DNA of 39,532 nucleotides from Dethiobacter sp. (GTDB lineage Bacteria > Bacillota > Dethiobacteria > Dethiobacterales > Dethiobacteraceae), in contig JAGXRN010000036.1 in NCBI GenBank assembly GCA_018335875.1, positions 1 through 39,532 of the forward strand. The letters run 5' to 3'. Shown here piece by piece: positions 15,577-26,400 of this stretch (within the stretch, counting starts at the first letter, position 1; each line of letters opens with the position of its first letter). A program made the translations under genes and the position numbers. Under the pieces are notes generated by a model that had not been told where the DNA came from, searched no databases, and saw only the letters and a list, made by a program, of their open reading frames with translations.

Positions 15577-17812
15577 TGCCTGTTTCCCCCGAACTTCTGG
15601 GGAAAACAGGGTTCTTTTGCAAATAGGGCGTTATGCCATAAGTGAGGGCATGGGAGGTACAGGCAGTAACGATGATGGCCAGATCACAGTTGCTGGCACA
15701 GGCTTTGACATGGTCGTTCATACGGTCAGCAGAGCATACTGTGACTTTTATGTCAGAGTTACGTTCCATTATACGGGAGGCTGCTCTCGTTGCCGCCTTC
15801 TCTCTGCAGGAGAATACTGCTACACTCGTTTTACTGAGGCGTGTTAGAGGATCCCTCGGAGGGCTTTGCGCCAACAGCGCATCCAGTCGTTCGATAAGGG
15901 AAAAATCCGCACCAAGGGACATCCCCAATCGACGCCATGTATCAACCTGGGTACGCATCTCATTGCCAAACTGCCTGGTCAGGGTAGCAACCCAATTGTT
16001 GTATATAACCAACAGTTGGTCCGCTGTCAACCCGTAGTCGCAAAACAACTCCAGCGCCTCCAGAACCTCCCCAGCTAACTTCAGGCTAGGTACACTGTTA
16101 AGCCATTTGTGCATGCCGGCCCACTGAGACTGGCAGTGATCGAAATCAATCTGGAACAGGCCGGCCAGCAGGTTCAGTTGCAAGGCAGTGTTGGTCTGGT
16201 TGCGTGAACAAAATAATTGTATGGCCGCAACAGTATATTCATATAACTCCTCGGCCTCAGTATCTGGAAAGTTGTCATCCCGTAACATAAAGCCGGCAAA
16301 ACTTGGGAGCATTATCCTTAGACCCTTGGTCTGAGCAGAACTTAGGTGATCATTAACTAGTAATTCCATTAATACATCTGTTGTTAAAGCAATTGATGAA
16401 CTATCCCAATAACCTCTTTTACTATCCAGGGAAAAGGTTAGGTCTAGTTTATGCGTTTCATTCAGGTAGTCTCTATCGTCAAGTAAAACCTGAAACCATT
16501 CATCCCAGGTATTGGGTAAAATTATATCCTGTCCGACTTCGTCCCTCCAGCTCTGACCCAGTACATATTTGGCCCATCCTTTAGCCTGCGGTTCATGCCA
16601 AACCGCCTGCTGCTCTTCTTCCGGCAATAGCCGAAAAGCTTCTCGTGCCGTCTTTAAAACCTCTTTATCTTCTGTCATGGTTGCTACACCGAGGAGAAGT
16701 TGGGTCCTTAGTAAAGACGCTGGTGCGTCAAGCAGGCAGATGAAAGTCTCGTCATACAACCTATCAGCAAAGTATCTTTTTGCCAGTTCAAAAGGAGTTT
16801 CCTGCCCCTTTTCTCCTACTTTCTTTGGCACTTGCTTCATTAAGCTTGCCAGAAGATTTAGTGTTTCATCTTCGCGGCACTCAGCTACCAGTCGTTCCAG
16901 CGCCTCATAATTTTCGGTTAAAACCGCCTGGTAGGCAAAAAGTCGCATAAAGAGGTCTCCCTCAAGGCCAGACCGATAACGGAGAAGCGTGCCGAGGCTA
17001 TTTTGATAATCTGATAATGCCCTCAGAGCAGCATCAGTAGCGCCGGTTTTCTCTGCGGGCATAATAACACATTGGTAAAATGATTTTAACAGCGCTTCTC
17101 TGACCATGGCGGGCAGTGGATCAAGGTTAGCTATGGCATCATAGTTGTTACTTTCCCAGATAGCCTGCCATTTTCCCTGCGTACTGAGAAATTGTATCTC
17201 TAGAAAACTATTATTCTCATCGGATAGTAAATTTCCCTGTCGAAGCATTTTCAGTGCCATGCCCGCTTCTTCATAGTTCTTTATCGAGATAGCTTCATGA
17301 AATTGGCGTCGCAGGGAATAGGCGTCCATTTCCGTCTCCTCGCTCAATTCTCTTGGACGCTGGTGGTCAAGCTGCAACCAGGTATTTAGAACCTGAAAAA
17401 CCTCATCGCGCAGCCTGACAGGGCTGCTAAAACAGACGTACCCTGCGGGGAACAGTTTCGCCCCGAGCAAACCAAGTGGTTTCCTGTCAGAGAAAAAAGG
17501 TTTTACCCCGTGAGAAAACGGTTCAGCCCAGACAGGAATTAAAAATTTTTCTAGTTCAGCAGCATGCAGTTGCAGTTGACGTTCATTCGGGTTTAAAACG
17601 AGCAGCATCATTACCTTTTCTTTTTTCATGAGAAACGGCAGTACGGCTGTTTCACCCCGCAATAGCCTTTCTGTCATTTTGTAAAGTAGCATATCCTTGC
17701 AGTCCAGCCTTTGACCATCAAAGCTCATATCAAATGGGTTGTTGCTGTCTATCTGAAAAACAGCAGTCAAAAAATTTTTCTGAAGCTCACTGTGCACTGT
17801 CATTATGCTCAT
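15539..17812 (-). CDS. dpdD: DpdD, restriction-arm protein with C-terminal DUF2325-like domain
   Basis: A 757-aa, mostly helical protein with repeat-like helical hairpins in the middle (residues ~170-450). The last ~90 residues (VAVFSCREKAATRA... then DLAIIVTACTSHALTYGI and NPVFPRSSG) follow the DUF2325 pattern: a Rossmann-like half with a 'TxCxSHA' turn and 'FPRSSG'. In Salmonella, genetic work tied dpdD to the restriction-like phenotype of the dpd cluster. The ATG at 17812 is chosen because GGGAGG lies 6 bases upstream; it overlaps dpdK by 26 bases. It is the last gene of the long operon and converges on dpdA. The catalytic role is unknown. Confidence 0.72.
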   Translation of the reverse strand: MSIMTVHSELQKNFLTAVFQIDSNNPFDMSFDGQRLDCKDMLLYKMTERLLRGETAVLPFLMKKEKVMMLLVLNPNERQLQLHAAELEKFLIPVWAEPFSHGVKPFFSDRKPLGLLGAKLFPAGYVCFSSPVRLRDEVFQVLNTWLQLDHQRPRELSEETEMDAYSLRRQFHEAISIKNYEEAGMALKMLRQGNLLSDENNSFLEIQFLSTQGKWQAIWESNNYDAIANLDPLPAMVREALLKSFYQCVIMPAEKTGATDAALRALSDYQNSLGTLLRYRSGLEGDLFMRLFAYQAVLTENYEALERLVAECREDETLNLLASLMKQVPKKVGEKGQETPFELAKRYFADRLYDETFICLLDAPASLLRTQLLLGVATMTEDKEVLKTAREAFRLLPEEEQQAVWHEPQAKGWAKYVLGQSWRDEVGQDIILPNTWDEWFQVLLDDRDYLNETHKLDLTFSLDSKRGYWDSSSIALTTDVLMELLVNDHLSSAQTKGLRIMLPSFAGFMLRDDNFPDTEAEELYEYTVAAIQLFCSRNQTNTALQLNLLAGLFQIDFDHCQSQWAGMHKWLNSVPSLKLAGEVLEALELFCDYGLTADQLLVIYNNWVATLTRQFGNEMRTQVDTWRRLGMSLGADFSLIERLDALLAQSPPRDPLTRLSKTSVAVFSCREKAATRAASRIMERNSDIKVTVCSADRMNDHVKACASNCDLAIIVTACTSHALTYGITPYLQKNPVFPRSSGETGIIEAFEEWAATV

Positions 17813-18308
17813 CAGCTTCCTCCCATCTGGCCCGTGCCGCAATCAATGCTGCGCTTATGTCAGGACGGCCGGTCTTTATTTCCACGCGTTCACCATTAAT
17901 TTTAACTCCGGAGTACGTAAAATTCATGGAACCATGGAGGTAAAACGAACCTGTAATCAGGCCCTTTTCATGATTATCTCTAAGCGAGCGGTTTTCAAAG
18001 CTTTTGCCGTATGCCTGTAAAAATTCCCGTGTTTGCGAATGAGCAGGTTCACAAATCAGGCGAACCTTACTTCCACGCCAGGCAAACATCTCCAAGATAT
18101 CAGCAAAATAAATAACCCCGGAGCCCGCCAGTGGAAATAGTGCTGACCAGTAATGTCGGCTGTTTTCAAAAATGGGCGCATTGCTGATATAGGGAGAAAT
18201 AACGTATATCTCTTTGCCAGGGGCTACCGCCTCTAGAGCCAATAATGACCCGAGACAGTCAAGCAACTGGCTTGATCCGCCGTGGGATCGTATCATGCGC
18301 TTAGCCAT
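17787..18308 (-). CDS. dpdK: DpdK, phospholipase-D-like protein, 173 aa
   Basis: The C-terminal half has a PLD signature: NHEKGLITGSFYLHGSMNFTYSG, with H113-x-K115 and the downstream G-S-x-N turn (126-129). The aspartate of a canonical HxKx4D motif is not evident (ITG is present instead). PLD-family nucleases of this single-motif type act as dimers. In Dpd systems DpdK is a candidate effector nuclease of restriction. GGGAGG lies 6 bases before the ATG, which overlaps the dpdJ stop by 8 bases. Full-length for a minimal PLD domain; activity cannot be assumed because of the altered motif. Confidence 0.82.
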   Translation of the reverse strand: MAKRMIRSHGGSSQLLDCLGSLLALEAVAPGKEIYVISPYISNAPIFENSRHYWSALFPLAGSGVIYFADILEMFAWRGSKVRLICEPAHSQTREFLQAYGKSFENRSLRDNHEKGLITGSFYLHGSMNFTYSGVKINGERVEIKTGRPDISAALIAARARWEEADEHNDSAQ

Positions 18309-21300
18309 ATAGCACCTCCCGGATTCTTATATCAAACAGCCATGCATCACCCGTATTTTCTGCACGGTACAGATAGGGAAAATGGAGTTCAAAGCCCAGT
18401 TCTACCGGTTCCTGGATAAAATCGGTTATATGCTGACGACCGTTCTCCACATGCTCGCCCGTCAGTCGCAGTTTGACACGCCCTTCCTGTTTGAGGCTTT
18501 TCAACGTTTTATCCTGCCAATCATTATCTGTCATATCCACGACCCCTTCACCAGGGTACCCAATAGTCATCATCAGCAGACGGTTGGGCTCGTCAATTGT
18601 CTGAAACCTATTATATAATTGCAAACACTCGGGGCAAGAACTGAGACAATCAGACCATAGCAGGGAATCCACTAGGATGACCTGCTGTTTCTCTTGCACT
18701 TCACCATACGCAACGTCAGCCAGTTCACGGACTACCTCGCTTTGCACTTCGTCATCACGCAGACTGGCTACTGCAAACACCCTGGGGTCAATAGCGCACT
18801 GCAGTCGTTCCTCTTCACTGCGCCACTTCTCATGCAGCATAACAGCCAGACAATCTGTATCTTCACTGGAGTTGCCCCCAAAAATTTTCTGAAGCAAGGA
18901 CACGATAAGTTCACGACGGGGTGCAATATGATGTAAGTAAAGGACATGCTGCAACCCGAGCAGAGCGTCCTGTTGCTGGTCCAGTGTCAAGGCTTGACGC
19001 ACCTTCCCGAAAGCCTCCCGGAAAGCAATATTCTCGCTTTTTCCCACTACGGCGGTAAGAGCACGACTCAATTGATGGCGCTCGCAGCTACTAACGGCCT
19101 GCCAGAAATATTCCGAGAACTTTTGCGGGTAGCTTTCCATGGCGCCTGTGATACTGCTAACCACTCCTATGCCACCGGCAACATTCTCTGAAATCCAGAT
19201 ACAGTGATCATGAATATCAACCAGCAGTTCTTCAGTATCTATATCGGGTAGAAGGTCCCCTGCTGCAGTGACCAATCCAGCAGCCACTGTGGAAAGGTAT
19301 CGCAGTTCCAGCCATTGCCAGAATTCTTCTGTATCCATCAGGTCTTCGGTCAGCACGCTCATATATCTGAACAAAGCCTCGACTATCCAACCTGTCTGTA
19401 AAAATCCGAGTAACCGCTGGTAAAGGCGCGGACCTTCCTCAAAACTATCCTGATCTGCCGGCGGTGTAACCTGGAAAATGACCTGTAGCGTGCGCTCTGA
19501 AACTGCAATCACATTTTTGCGGTATTGTCTGATGGCATCCGCAATGGACAGCTGTCTGCTGATGCTAATGGCCATACACGATGACATGCAAATCTGCCAT
19601 AACCACTCTATTTCGAAGCTCGAAAGTTCTTCGCTCAATGGTACATCCTGTTTTAACCGTTGCAGATAAAACTGCGGTCTGAGAAGTCTTAACAAAGACG
19701 GCCAAAGCGGACGATGTGTAATTTGCCGAAGGTCAGGCATCTCCACCTGGAAAGCCAAAGCATCCACATAATGAGTAAAGCCCAGTGCCGCCGCCTCTCC
19801 CTTATGGGAGAATCGGATTCTTCTTTTATCTGTTTCGCCACGGCTTTTTGTTTCTAGTTTTACGCTACGGGCAAATCTGGTTACTTTTATGCTTGAATTA
19901 TGAGGAGAAGCATATACCTGAACTGAACCAAACAAACCTGCCATATCTTTTGCATCTTCCAGACTGACTACCTTGGCCTGTCCCGAACCCTCCCCTACAC
20001 CGGTTCTGAAAACTGTCTCCCATTCAAGAAAACCTGTTGAGCGGTCATTTATACCATACGGTATGTCACGTAACCGGTAACGTATGGGAGTAAATACAGC
20101 GACTTCTCTTTGGCCGCTGTCTAATTTGTCAATGAGAACTGCAGTTATATCACTGTCTGCCAGCTCCATGATGTCAGTTCCTTCAGGAGGTAGTAACCAG
20201 TGGGCAGCGCCACGTCTGCTGATTCGTGAATAGCGTTTGGAAGCATTCCCCGGTGCAAATTCTACCATACCCTGTACCAGCATCATTGACTGGATATCTC
20301 TCTGCCCCGGAGCCTCAATTTCCAAGCCCTGCAAATCAAGGCTGGAAAAAAGGTTTTGCGGTATATACCCAATCAGTGGCGCATGGGAGCGATCAGGCCT
20401 GGTAATGACTCTGTTGCCTTTGACTTGCTGCGACCAGTCCTTTTTCAGGTGGGCATGAAGAGCCGGTATCAAATCAAACATTAGTGAGCGTGGGGGCAAC
20501 CATAAAACCCGATACATATCAAATTCACTTAACTTTAGGGAACGTGCCAGGAAGTGCTGAAGACCCTGGTAATCCCCCGACAGTAGTTGTTCCAATACAT
20601 CCAAAACTGCCGCTTTGGCAGGCTTCATGTTTTCTTTGCCGACCGATTTACCCGGTGTAAGCATGTTCCAGACACTAATCCAGCGGAACCCTCTTTGGGA
20701 GAGGTTTTGAGACAACCAATCCATCAGGGCAAATGCCGCCTGGATATGCTGCACATAACTGTTGCGGAGCGGCAAAATTGTTTCTTTAAGTGTGGGACTG
20801 AACAATTGTTCGGCATGCTCAAAAGCCCAGCGGTCTAAACCGTAGGCAGAGGTAACCACTATAGTCCAGGGACGCATGCCGCGGGGTCTGCCACCCCGGC
20901 CCTTACGCTGGAGAAAAGAGGCGCTGTCCCTGGCCGCCTTGTGTTGTATAACTGCACCAACCTGTGGGTCATTAAAACCTACTTCAAGCGTGCTTGTTGC
21001 CAGCACTAGTTTAGCACTGGTATCCACCCCGCGGGATTGGGAGGATGTAATCCCTATTCTCATCTCTCTTTCCAGGCAGTGAGGTTCTATGGCTTGCGCC
21101 CCTCCCCAAACCTGACCCAGTTTGTTCTGTTCCTTAAGAGTACCTTCAATAACTGTACTTGGGTTTCGATACTGATATAATCCCAGTTCGGACTCAGCAT
21201 CCTGCATAATATGGTACCAGCGGTTCAAAACATCCAGTTTATCGCTGAAGGCAAATATCTTTTTGCCCCATGCCCCCACTGAAACATCTTCGCTAAAAGG

Positions 21301-22806
21301 ATCCAGCATTCTGACCATTAACATACAGGCCTGCACACTGGTGGAAAGAAGGGCAGTTGCTGAAACAGGGTCGCCGCGCAGTACCAGATTATACTCCATG
21401 CCCTCAGACGTCATTTCATCGTCAGACGGTGTAATATAGGTAGTACACCATTCTTCCACCCCTGTCAGGCTGCTGAAAAAATCCGTTGGATTGGCCAGTG
21501 TGGCCGATAAACCTACATAATTAACCAAACTGCCTTTGCTATAATTCCTGACAAGATTGCGCCACCTACGCAGCAGGTAGGCCACATGGGCACCTTTGAT
21601 ACCGTTATACGTATGGACTTCATCAAGAAGCACAAAAAACGGTGTTTTTTTTACTCCGATGCCGAATATTTGCTGGTCTGACGCATCAAATAGTTTGCGG
21701 TTCAGCATCTCTGTCGTTGTAAAGAGAAGGTCAGGAGGAGACTCCTGCATGTGTTTTCGCGTCAGGCGGAGACGCTCACCACCGACACTAAACCCGCACC
21801 CGGTATCGGAACAGGTAAGCATCTCAAAGCAGCCAAACTTTTTTTTGCTGTTTTCTTCAATTTCCCGGTTATGAGCTTCAAACGGCCAGCAAAGAGATGC
21901 ATTACAATGCGGACATTTTAAAAAAGGGCACTCAAAGCCCATCTCTATTCTTTCCCACTGGTAATAACCATCTTCCTTATCAACATCGGTAGCAAAAAGA
22001 GGTGTGTCACCATAATAAGCGCCCATAGATACAGGGCGAGTATCCATAGTTATGTTTCCGATCTTTTCTGTCTCCGCCAAGCATTCTGTAATCTGATCTT
22101 TGAGAAGCTCAATCCTAGGGTACAGGGCAAGGATTCTCGTCCACTTCGCCTGGTCTTCTACCAAATTCTCCACCAAAACCGACAGAGCAGGAAGATAAAA
22201 AGCCTTCGTTTTGCCGGAACCTGTACCAGCGCCGACAATGGTCGAGCCATCACGATAACCCCTGGATGTTAGAGACAGATGAACCAAAGAGCGCAACTGG
22301 AAGCCTGCCAGACTAAGAGTCCCCCCGTTTAACATCGCCTTCACCGTCTCGCTACCTGCTTCACTGTGAGGCATTACACCTGCAAGCGCGTCACTTACAG
22401 CATCCCAAGACAATTCTCTTTTGGGATACCGCCTATATTTAAGGTCAATTTTTATATTGCTGACCAGATTAGGCGCGAACTGCCAGTCTTCACGACTAAA
22501 ACGCTGTTTTAGCAGGTAAAGAAGGTGGACTGACTCTGCAAAGCGTGTCCTGCCCAACCTGTCTTTTATAAAAATCAGTTTACGGTCACGGAGGTTCTGC
22601 ACAATATCATTTGCCGTTACTTCGGTACGTAACTCTGACCACAGCAGGCTAAGCAACGGTGTAACCGGGTTATTGACTGCTCTCTTCACTGCTTCTTCTA
22701 CAAAAAACAGTCCTCCCGTAAATCCCCAGTTCAGTGCTTTTGCCTCTTCCCGTTCTAACTGGGATAAAACTTCTTCCGCTAAAATATCAAGTTTCGTCCT
22801 GACCAT
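18301..22806 (-). CDS. dpdJ: DpdJ, large DEAD/DEAH-type helicase, ~1501 aa
   Basis: A superfamily 2 helicase: motif I GAGTGSGKT at about residues 192-200, motif II LLDEVH near 393-398, motif III GLSATL, and motifs V-VI in VLATSTLEVGFNDP and SFLQRKGRGGRPRG. Between motifs I and II sits a zinc-binding insert (CPFLKCPHC, C..C, then TGC; residues ~293-337). A second CLSSCPECL cluster is near the C-terminus. The general layout recalls DUF1998-linked helicases. The ATG at 22806 is chosen over a GTG at 22824 because AAGGAGG lies 6 bases before it. It follows dpdI by 10 bases. It likely translocates on DNA during recognition or destruction of unmodified DNA. Confidence 0.85.
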   Translation of the reverse strand: MVRTKLDILAEEVLSQLEREEAKALNWGFTGGLFFVEEAVKRAVNNPVTPLLSLLWSELRTEVTANDIVQNLRDRKLIFIKDRLGRTRFAESVHLLYLLKQRFSREDWQFAPNLVSNIKIDLKYRRYPKRELSWDAVSDALAGVMPHSEAGSETVKAMLNGGTLSLAGFQLRSLVHLSLTSRGYRDGSTIVGAGTGSGKTKAFYLPALSVLVENLVEDQAKWTRILALYPRIELLKDQITECLAETEKIGNITMDTRPVSMGAYYGDTPLFATDVDKEDGYYQWERIEMGFECPFLKCPHCNASLCWPFEAHNREIEENSKKKFGCFEMLTCSDTGCGFSVGGERLRLTRKHMQESPPDLLFTTTEMLNRKLFDASDQQIFGIGVKKTPFFVLLDEVHTYNGIKGAHVAYLLRRWRNLVRNYSKGSLVNYVGLSATLANPTDFFSSLTGVEEWCTTYITPSDDEMTSEGMEYNLVLRGDPVSATALLSTSVQACMLMVRMLDPFSEDVSVGAWGKKIFAFSDKLDVLNRWYHIMQDAESELGLYQYRNPSTVIEGTLKEQNKLGQVWGGAQAIEPHCLEREMRIGITSSQSRGVDTSAKLVLATSTLEVGFNDPQVGAVIQHKAARDSASFLQRKGRGGRPRGMRPWTIVVTSAYGLDRWAFEHAEQLFSPTLKETILPLRNSYVQHIQAAFALMDWLSQNLSQRGFRWISVWNMLTPGKSVGKENMKPAKAAVLDVLEQLLSGDYQGLQHFLARSLKLSEFDMYRVLWLPPRSLMFDLIPALHAHLKKDWSQQVKGNRVITRPDRSHAPLIGYIPQNLFSSLDLQGLEIEAPGQRDIQSMMLVQGMVEFAPGNASKRYSRISRRGAAHWLLPPEGTDIMELADSDITAVLIDKLDSGQREVAVFTPIRYRLRDIPYGINDRSTGFLEWETVFRTGVGEGSGQAKVVSLEDAKDMAGLFGSVQVYASPHNSSIKVTRFARSVKLETKSRGETDKRRIRFSHKGEAAALGFTHYVDALAFQVEMPDLRQITHRPLWPSLLRLLRPQFYLQRLKQDVPLSEELSSFEIEWLWQICMSSCMAISISRQLSIADAIRQYRKNVIAVSERTLQVIFQVTPPADQDSFEEGPRLYQRLLGFLQTGWIVEALFRYMSVLTEDLMDTEEFWQWLELRYLSTVAAGLVTAAGDLLPDIDTEELLVDIHDHCIWISENVAGGIGVVSSITGAMESYPQKFSEYFWQAVSSCERHQLSRALTAVVGKSENIAFREAFGKVRQALTLDQQQDALLGLQHVLYLHHIAPRRELIVSLLQKIFGGNSSEDTDCLAVMLHEKWRSEEERLQCAIDPRVFAVASLRDDEVQSEVVRELADVAYGEVQEKQQVILVDSLLWSDCLSSCPECLQLYNRFQTIDEPNRLLMMTIGYPGEGVVDMTDNDWQDKTLKSLKQEGRVKLRLTGEHVENGRQHITDFIQEPVELGFELHFPYLYRAENTGDAWLFDIRIREVLYG

Positions 22807-22816
22807 TGCTTCCTCC

Positions 22817-23485
22817 TTACTCACGTTCTATAGAAATAACCAGGTATTTACTCATCTTTTTATCATTGAGCCAATCAATGATTTTTTGATTCAAATCTGT
22901 CAGTCGCGCTTCCTGCTGGATTACCTTTACAAGAAAATTCTCTATCTCGCCGTCTAAGGAGAGGTTGGAGATAATCTTGCTGCCACCTGCAATTACCTCG
23001 TCTAACCCTACAAGATGACGTTCTTCCACCGGCCACTGACCTCTAAAATAATTCAGCTTCGTTGTAATTTCTATTACCTTTAACGGGTTGTCCAGTAGTG
23101 GGCGCAGAATACCCAGCGTATTCTCCATAGAACAGCTGACAAAATTCACATAATGCTTCCATTCTCCCTGTAATTGTTTCTCCTGCTCAGAGAGTGTCTC
23201 TTTAATATTCCTTACTTTCTGCAGGTCGGGGAAAGACCCCAACTGTAAGTCATTACGAATCTGTCGAAGATCTCTTACCGCCTGCGGTGGAAATTTTTTA
23301 AAGTTTTCGGGGAAATGCCCAAACAGTACGTGAAAACTCTGTGCCGTTTTTTGAGCGGGTGGTTTTAGCTCCCCGAGTCGGACGACCATGGTTTCAAACT
23401 GCTTAACTTCGTTATCTTTTTTTAATAAATCGGTGTACTCCCGGATAACACTTGTGGCCTGCTCAATTCTTTCTTTAAGCATCAC
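22817..23485 (-). CDS. dpdI: DpdI, small helical protein, 222 aa
   Basis: Almost entirely helical with coiled-coil potential in residues ~1-40 and 90-115 (NIKETLSEQEKQLQGEWKHYV). No catalytic motif is visible. Its position between dpdH and dpdJ and its size match DpdI, a component needed for the restriction phenotype in Salmonella. GTG start at 23485 with GGAGGT 8 bases upstream; it overlaps the dpdH stop by 11 bases. Assigned mainly by gene order. It probably bridges the ATPase and the helicase. Confidence 0.65.
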   Translation of the reverse strand: MMLKERIEQATSVIREYTDLLKKDNEVKQFETMVVRLGELKPPAQKTAQSFHVLFGHFPENFKKFPPQAVRDLRQIRNDLQLGSFPDLQKVRNIKETLSEQEKQLQGEWKHYVNFVSCSMENTLGILRPLLDNPLKVIEITTKLNYFRGQWPVEERHLVGLDEVIAGGSKIISNLSLDGEIENFLVKVIQQEARLTDLNQKIIDWLNDKKMSKYLVISIERE

Positions 23486-26400
23486 TGGATCCCACCTCCC
23501 CGGTGTAAGTCTCCAAGAGCTTTAAAATTTCATCTGTCTCTGCCTCGGCTATTTTCCTTAGACTAACAATGCCGTCACCTTCGCTGAGATTGGCGATTTT
23601 GTTAGTAAACTTATTGGTTTTTTGAGAAACCACACTCTCAATTTTTTTTAGGAGTGTTGAATAAGGAATTACATGCTTACCAGGATGTTCGGCTGAATAA
23701 AGCAGGCGCTTCTGAATGCCTTTTGCTTTCAGGTATTCACCCAAGCCACGGACGTTGAAGATAAAGAGTTTTCCAGCATCTTTACTCTGGAGCAGACCTA
23801 ATTCCTCTACAAAATACTCTTCGTTCGCCTTAACCAGGGTATCAAAAAGAAATGTCTTCATCGCTCCCCAGAGATCCAGTACTTCGTTTTCATCCACTGG
23901 ATCCTTCAGGTAAGATTTGAGATCCGCCAGAATATCTTGAACAAACTGTTTCTCCCCGTCAAGCGCTGCACTAATCCCATTGCGAAATACACCCATCAGC
24001 TTGGGTGCATTAAACCAAATAGCACCATCATTTTCGTCAGCTTTAACGTTACAGCAGGACAAATCCCATTCACTTGCTACTAATTCCTCAATTAGCCTTA
24101 GCGGTTCGGCGGCATCAATGAAATAAACTTCGGTATCCTGATGGATAGCAACCTGCTTTCTGTTAAAGTACTTTGTTAGCATACTGTGATTGTCACTGAC
24201 CGATTGATGCCTGCGTGAAAGCACCACCTGCAGGGCTCTCCATTCTTTGGATCTGTTTTCCTGGACAGTCACGGCAAACTCACTGTCAAACATCCATTTA
24301 TAAATACCCACCGTATCCATCACCGAAGGTACAGTCTGACCGCACATGGCACGGGCATAAAAATCGGCAAGTAGCAGCCAGCGTGGAAAGTCCCAGCTGC
24401 CTCCATCCTGGACTGGTATGCTCTTAAGCAGGCTGACGATATCAGCTTTTTGCTTGGTAAGCCACAGGTGTAGGTTGGCTAGGTCTGCTGACGCCCCATT
24501 ATAATTCCAGCTTCTATCACCCTTATACCGCCAACCGCAGAGTGCAAGCAAGGCCCACTGACTTTCCTTGCTCCTATATACCCGGTACCCCTCTTCCCTG
24601 TAACTGATTCTTTGATCCTCAATAGAAAACCAGCTTAAATCGGTAACGAGTATGCTGGCCACAGCACCGGATACCCCCTCCATTTCCCAATCGATAAAGC
24701 TGAGAATGATTTCCCGCAGGTCTTCTCTTAGTTTGCCCAAATTCATAAGTGGCTCGCCATTTGTCCAGTTAGCCAGTTCACGCTGCATCTGGCCAAACTT
24801 ATCTCCTGGCGGTGGCGGGGGTGGGGGTGGAGGTGGAGGTGATCCAGTAGTAATAATTTCCGACTCCTCTATTCCCTTGATAAAGGGAAGTCCAAAGGAG
24901 GCAAAGACGTCTTCCGTAAGTCCGCCCAACTGCCGCTCCCCGTTTGCAATCCTGCTAAAGGCTGTCCCGTCTCCCCACAGGCGGAGCAAAATGGAAAGGC
25001 TATCTGCTTTAACACCGGCATCCCGGTAGATAATGCTCTCGTGTGTATGCTCCTTCAAGACAGGAATACTGAATCCCTCACGCATCTCTTTTTCCGCCGG
25101 CGGGAAAGACCTGCCCAGCCGATGCGCATGGTAGAGCTTAAGGGTGTGGGCCACAATATCCTGTAGCAGGCGTCTTGGGGTTTTTGTGTCCAGCGTATTG
25201 TACATACCCATCAGGGCTCTTTGGTTAAACGGGTAGATGGGAAGTTCCCTGCCGTCCTCCAACTTGAAGCTGGCCCACAAACATGGAGACTCCAAAGTAA
25301 AGAGAGGCAGGTCTTCCCCTCTCGCTCCCTGTTCCACCCAACTGCTAAGTACGTCCTGAGGTAGGTAGATGGCGTTCATATAGCGCGCCACCATTTCCAC
25401 CACTTCGTTCTCACTGGTAAGCGTGGCCTTATCAAGGTAAACCACCATGGTCATACGCTCTTTCAGGTTATCTGGCAGGTCAGTCCGAAAATAATCATTG
25501 GTAACACCTACTACAGAAAGAATACGGCAGAACTTTTCATTGTGCTCAGTACCCCTGTGTTCAGTGACTAGCACTTCCATAAACGCCCTGTCAATCCCGA
25601 CAAAAGAAGTAATATCTTCTATAAAAAGCGTCAGGTTCTTCCCGGCTTTCTTCAACTCGGTCCTTAGGTTTTCAAATATCCTGCGCAGGTCCCCTCCCTG
25701 CAGGCGGGTACATTCCTGGACAACGGTCTCCAGGTGGCTGTTTAGAAAGCTTGCCACTTGCTCGCGCACTTCTTTTTCTTCCGCCAGATTTTCCGCAAGC
25801 CTAATGGCACCCCGCGCAGCACCATTCCTGTCCATGCCGCCCAGAATTGAGCCAATATCACTGAAATCTTCCGGCAGGAAGCGCGGCGACTCTTCCTGGA
25901 CAAGGGTGCTATCCCCCGCATTCAGACGTACAGCGATTCTCTCAATAACGCTTCCTTCGGCAACCAAGTAGTTTCTGACCGTTTCGTCTACCAGGAAAGC
26001 ATAGACGTTCCGGGCATACCGCTTATCAATACCCTTGTAAATACCGGCCTCAAATGCTCGGTCCGCTGCTGCAGCAAACTGAATAATAATATTCTTATTT
26101 AAGTCTCTGTCACTTAGGTGCTGCTTTGCTTCCACCAGCACCCCAAGGTCTTTAGTGGCAATACTGCCTTTCAGTGCGCCTGAGTTAATAATCTGCTCCA
26201 GTGCACTCTGTAGCGTATTTTGTGACCTGCCGATAAACATTACTTCTTCCGTAGCAGAATCCACTGTACTCTCATAGCGCTCTTTCAGCCAGCGAATAAA
26301 GTGCGACTTCCCGGAACCGGTATTTCCCCTTACCATTATAAACTGATGGCTGTCACGACGAGCCAATATTTCTTCAGTAAAAAACGTTTCCTCATCGGCC

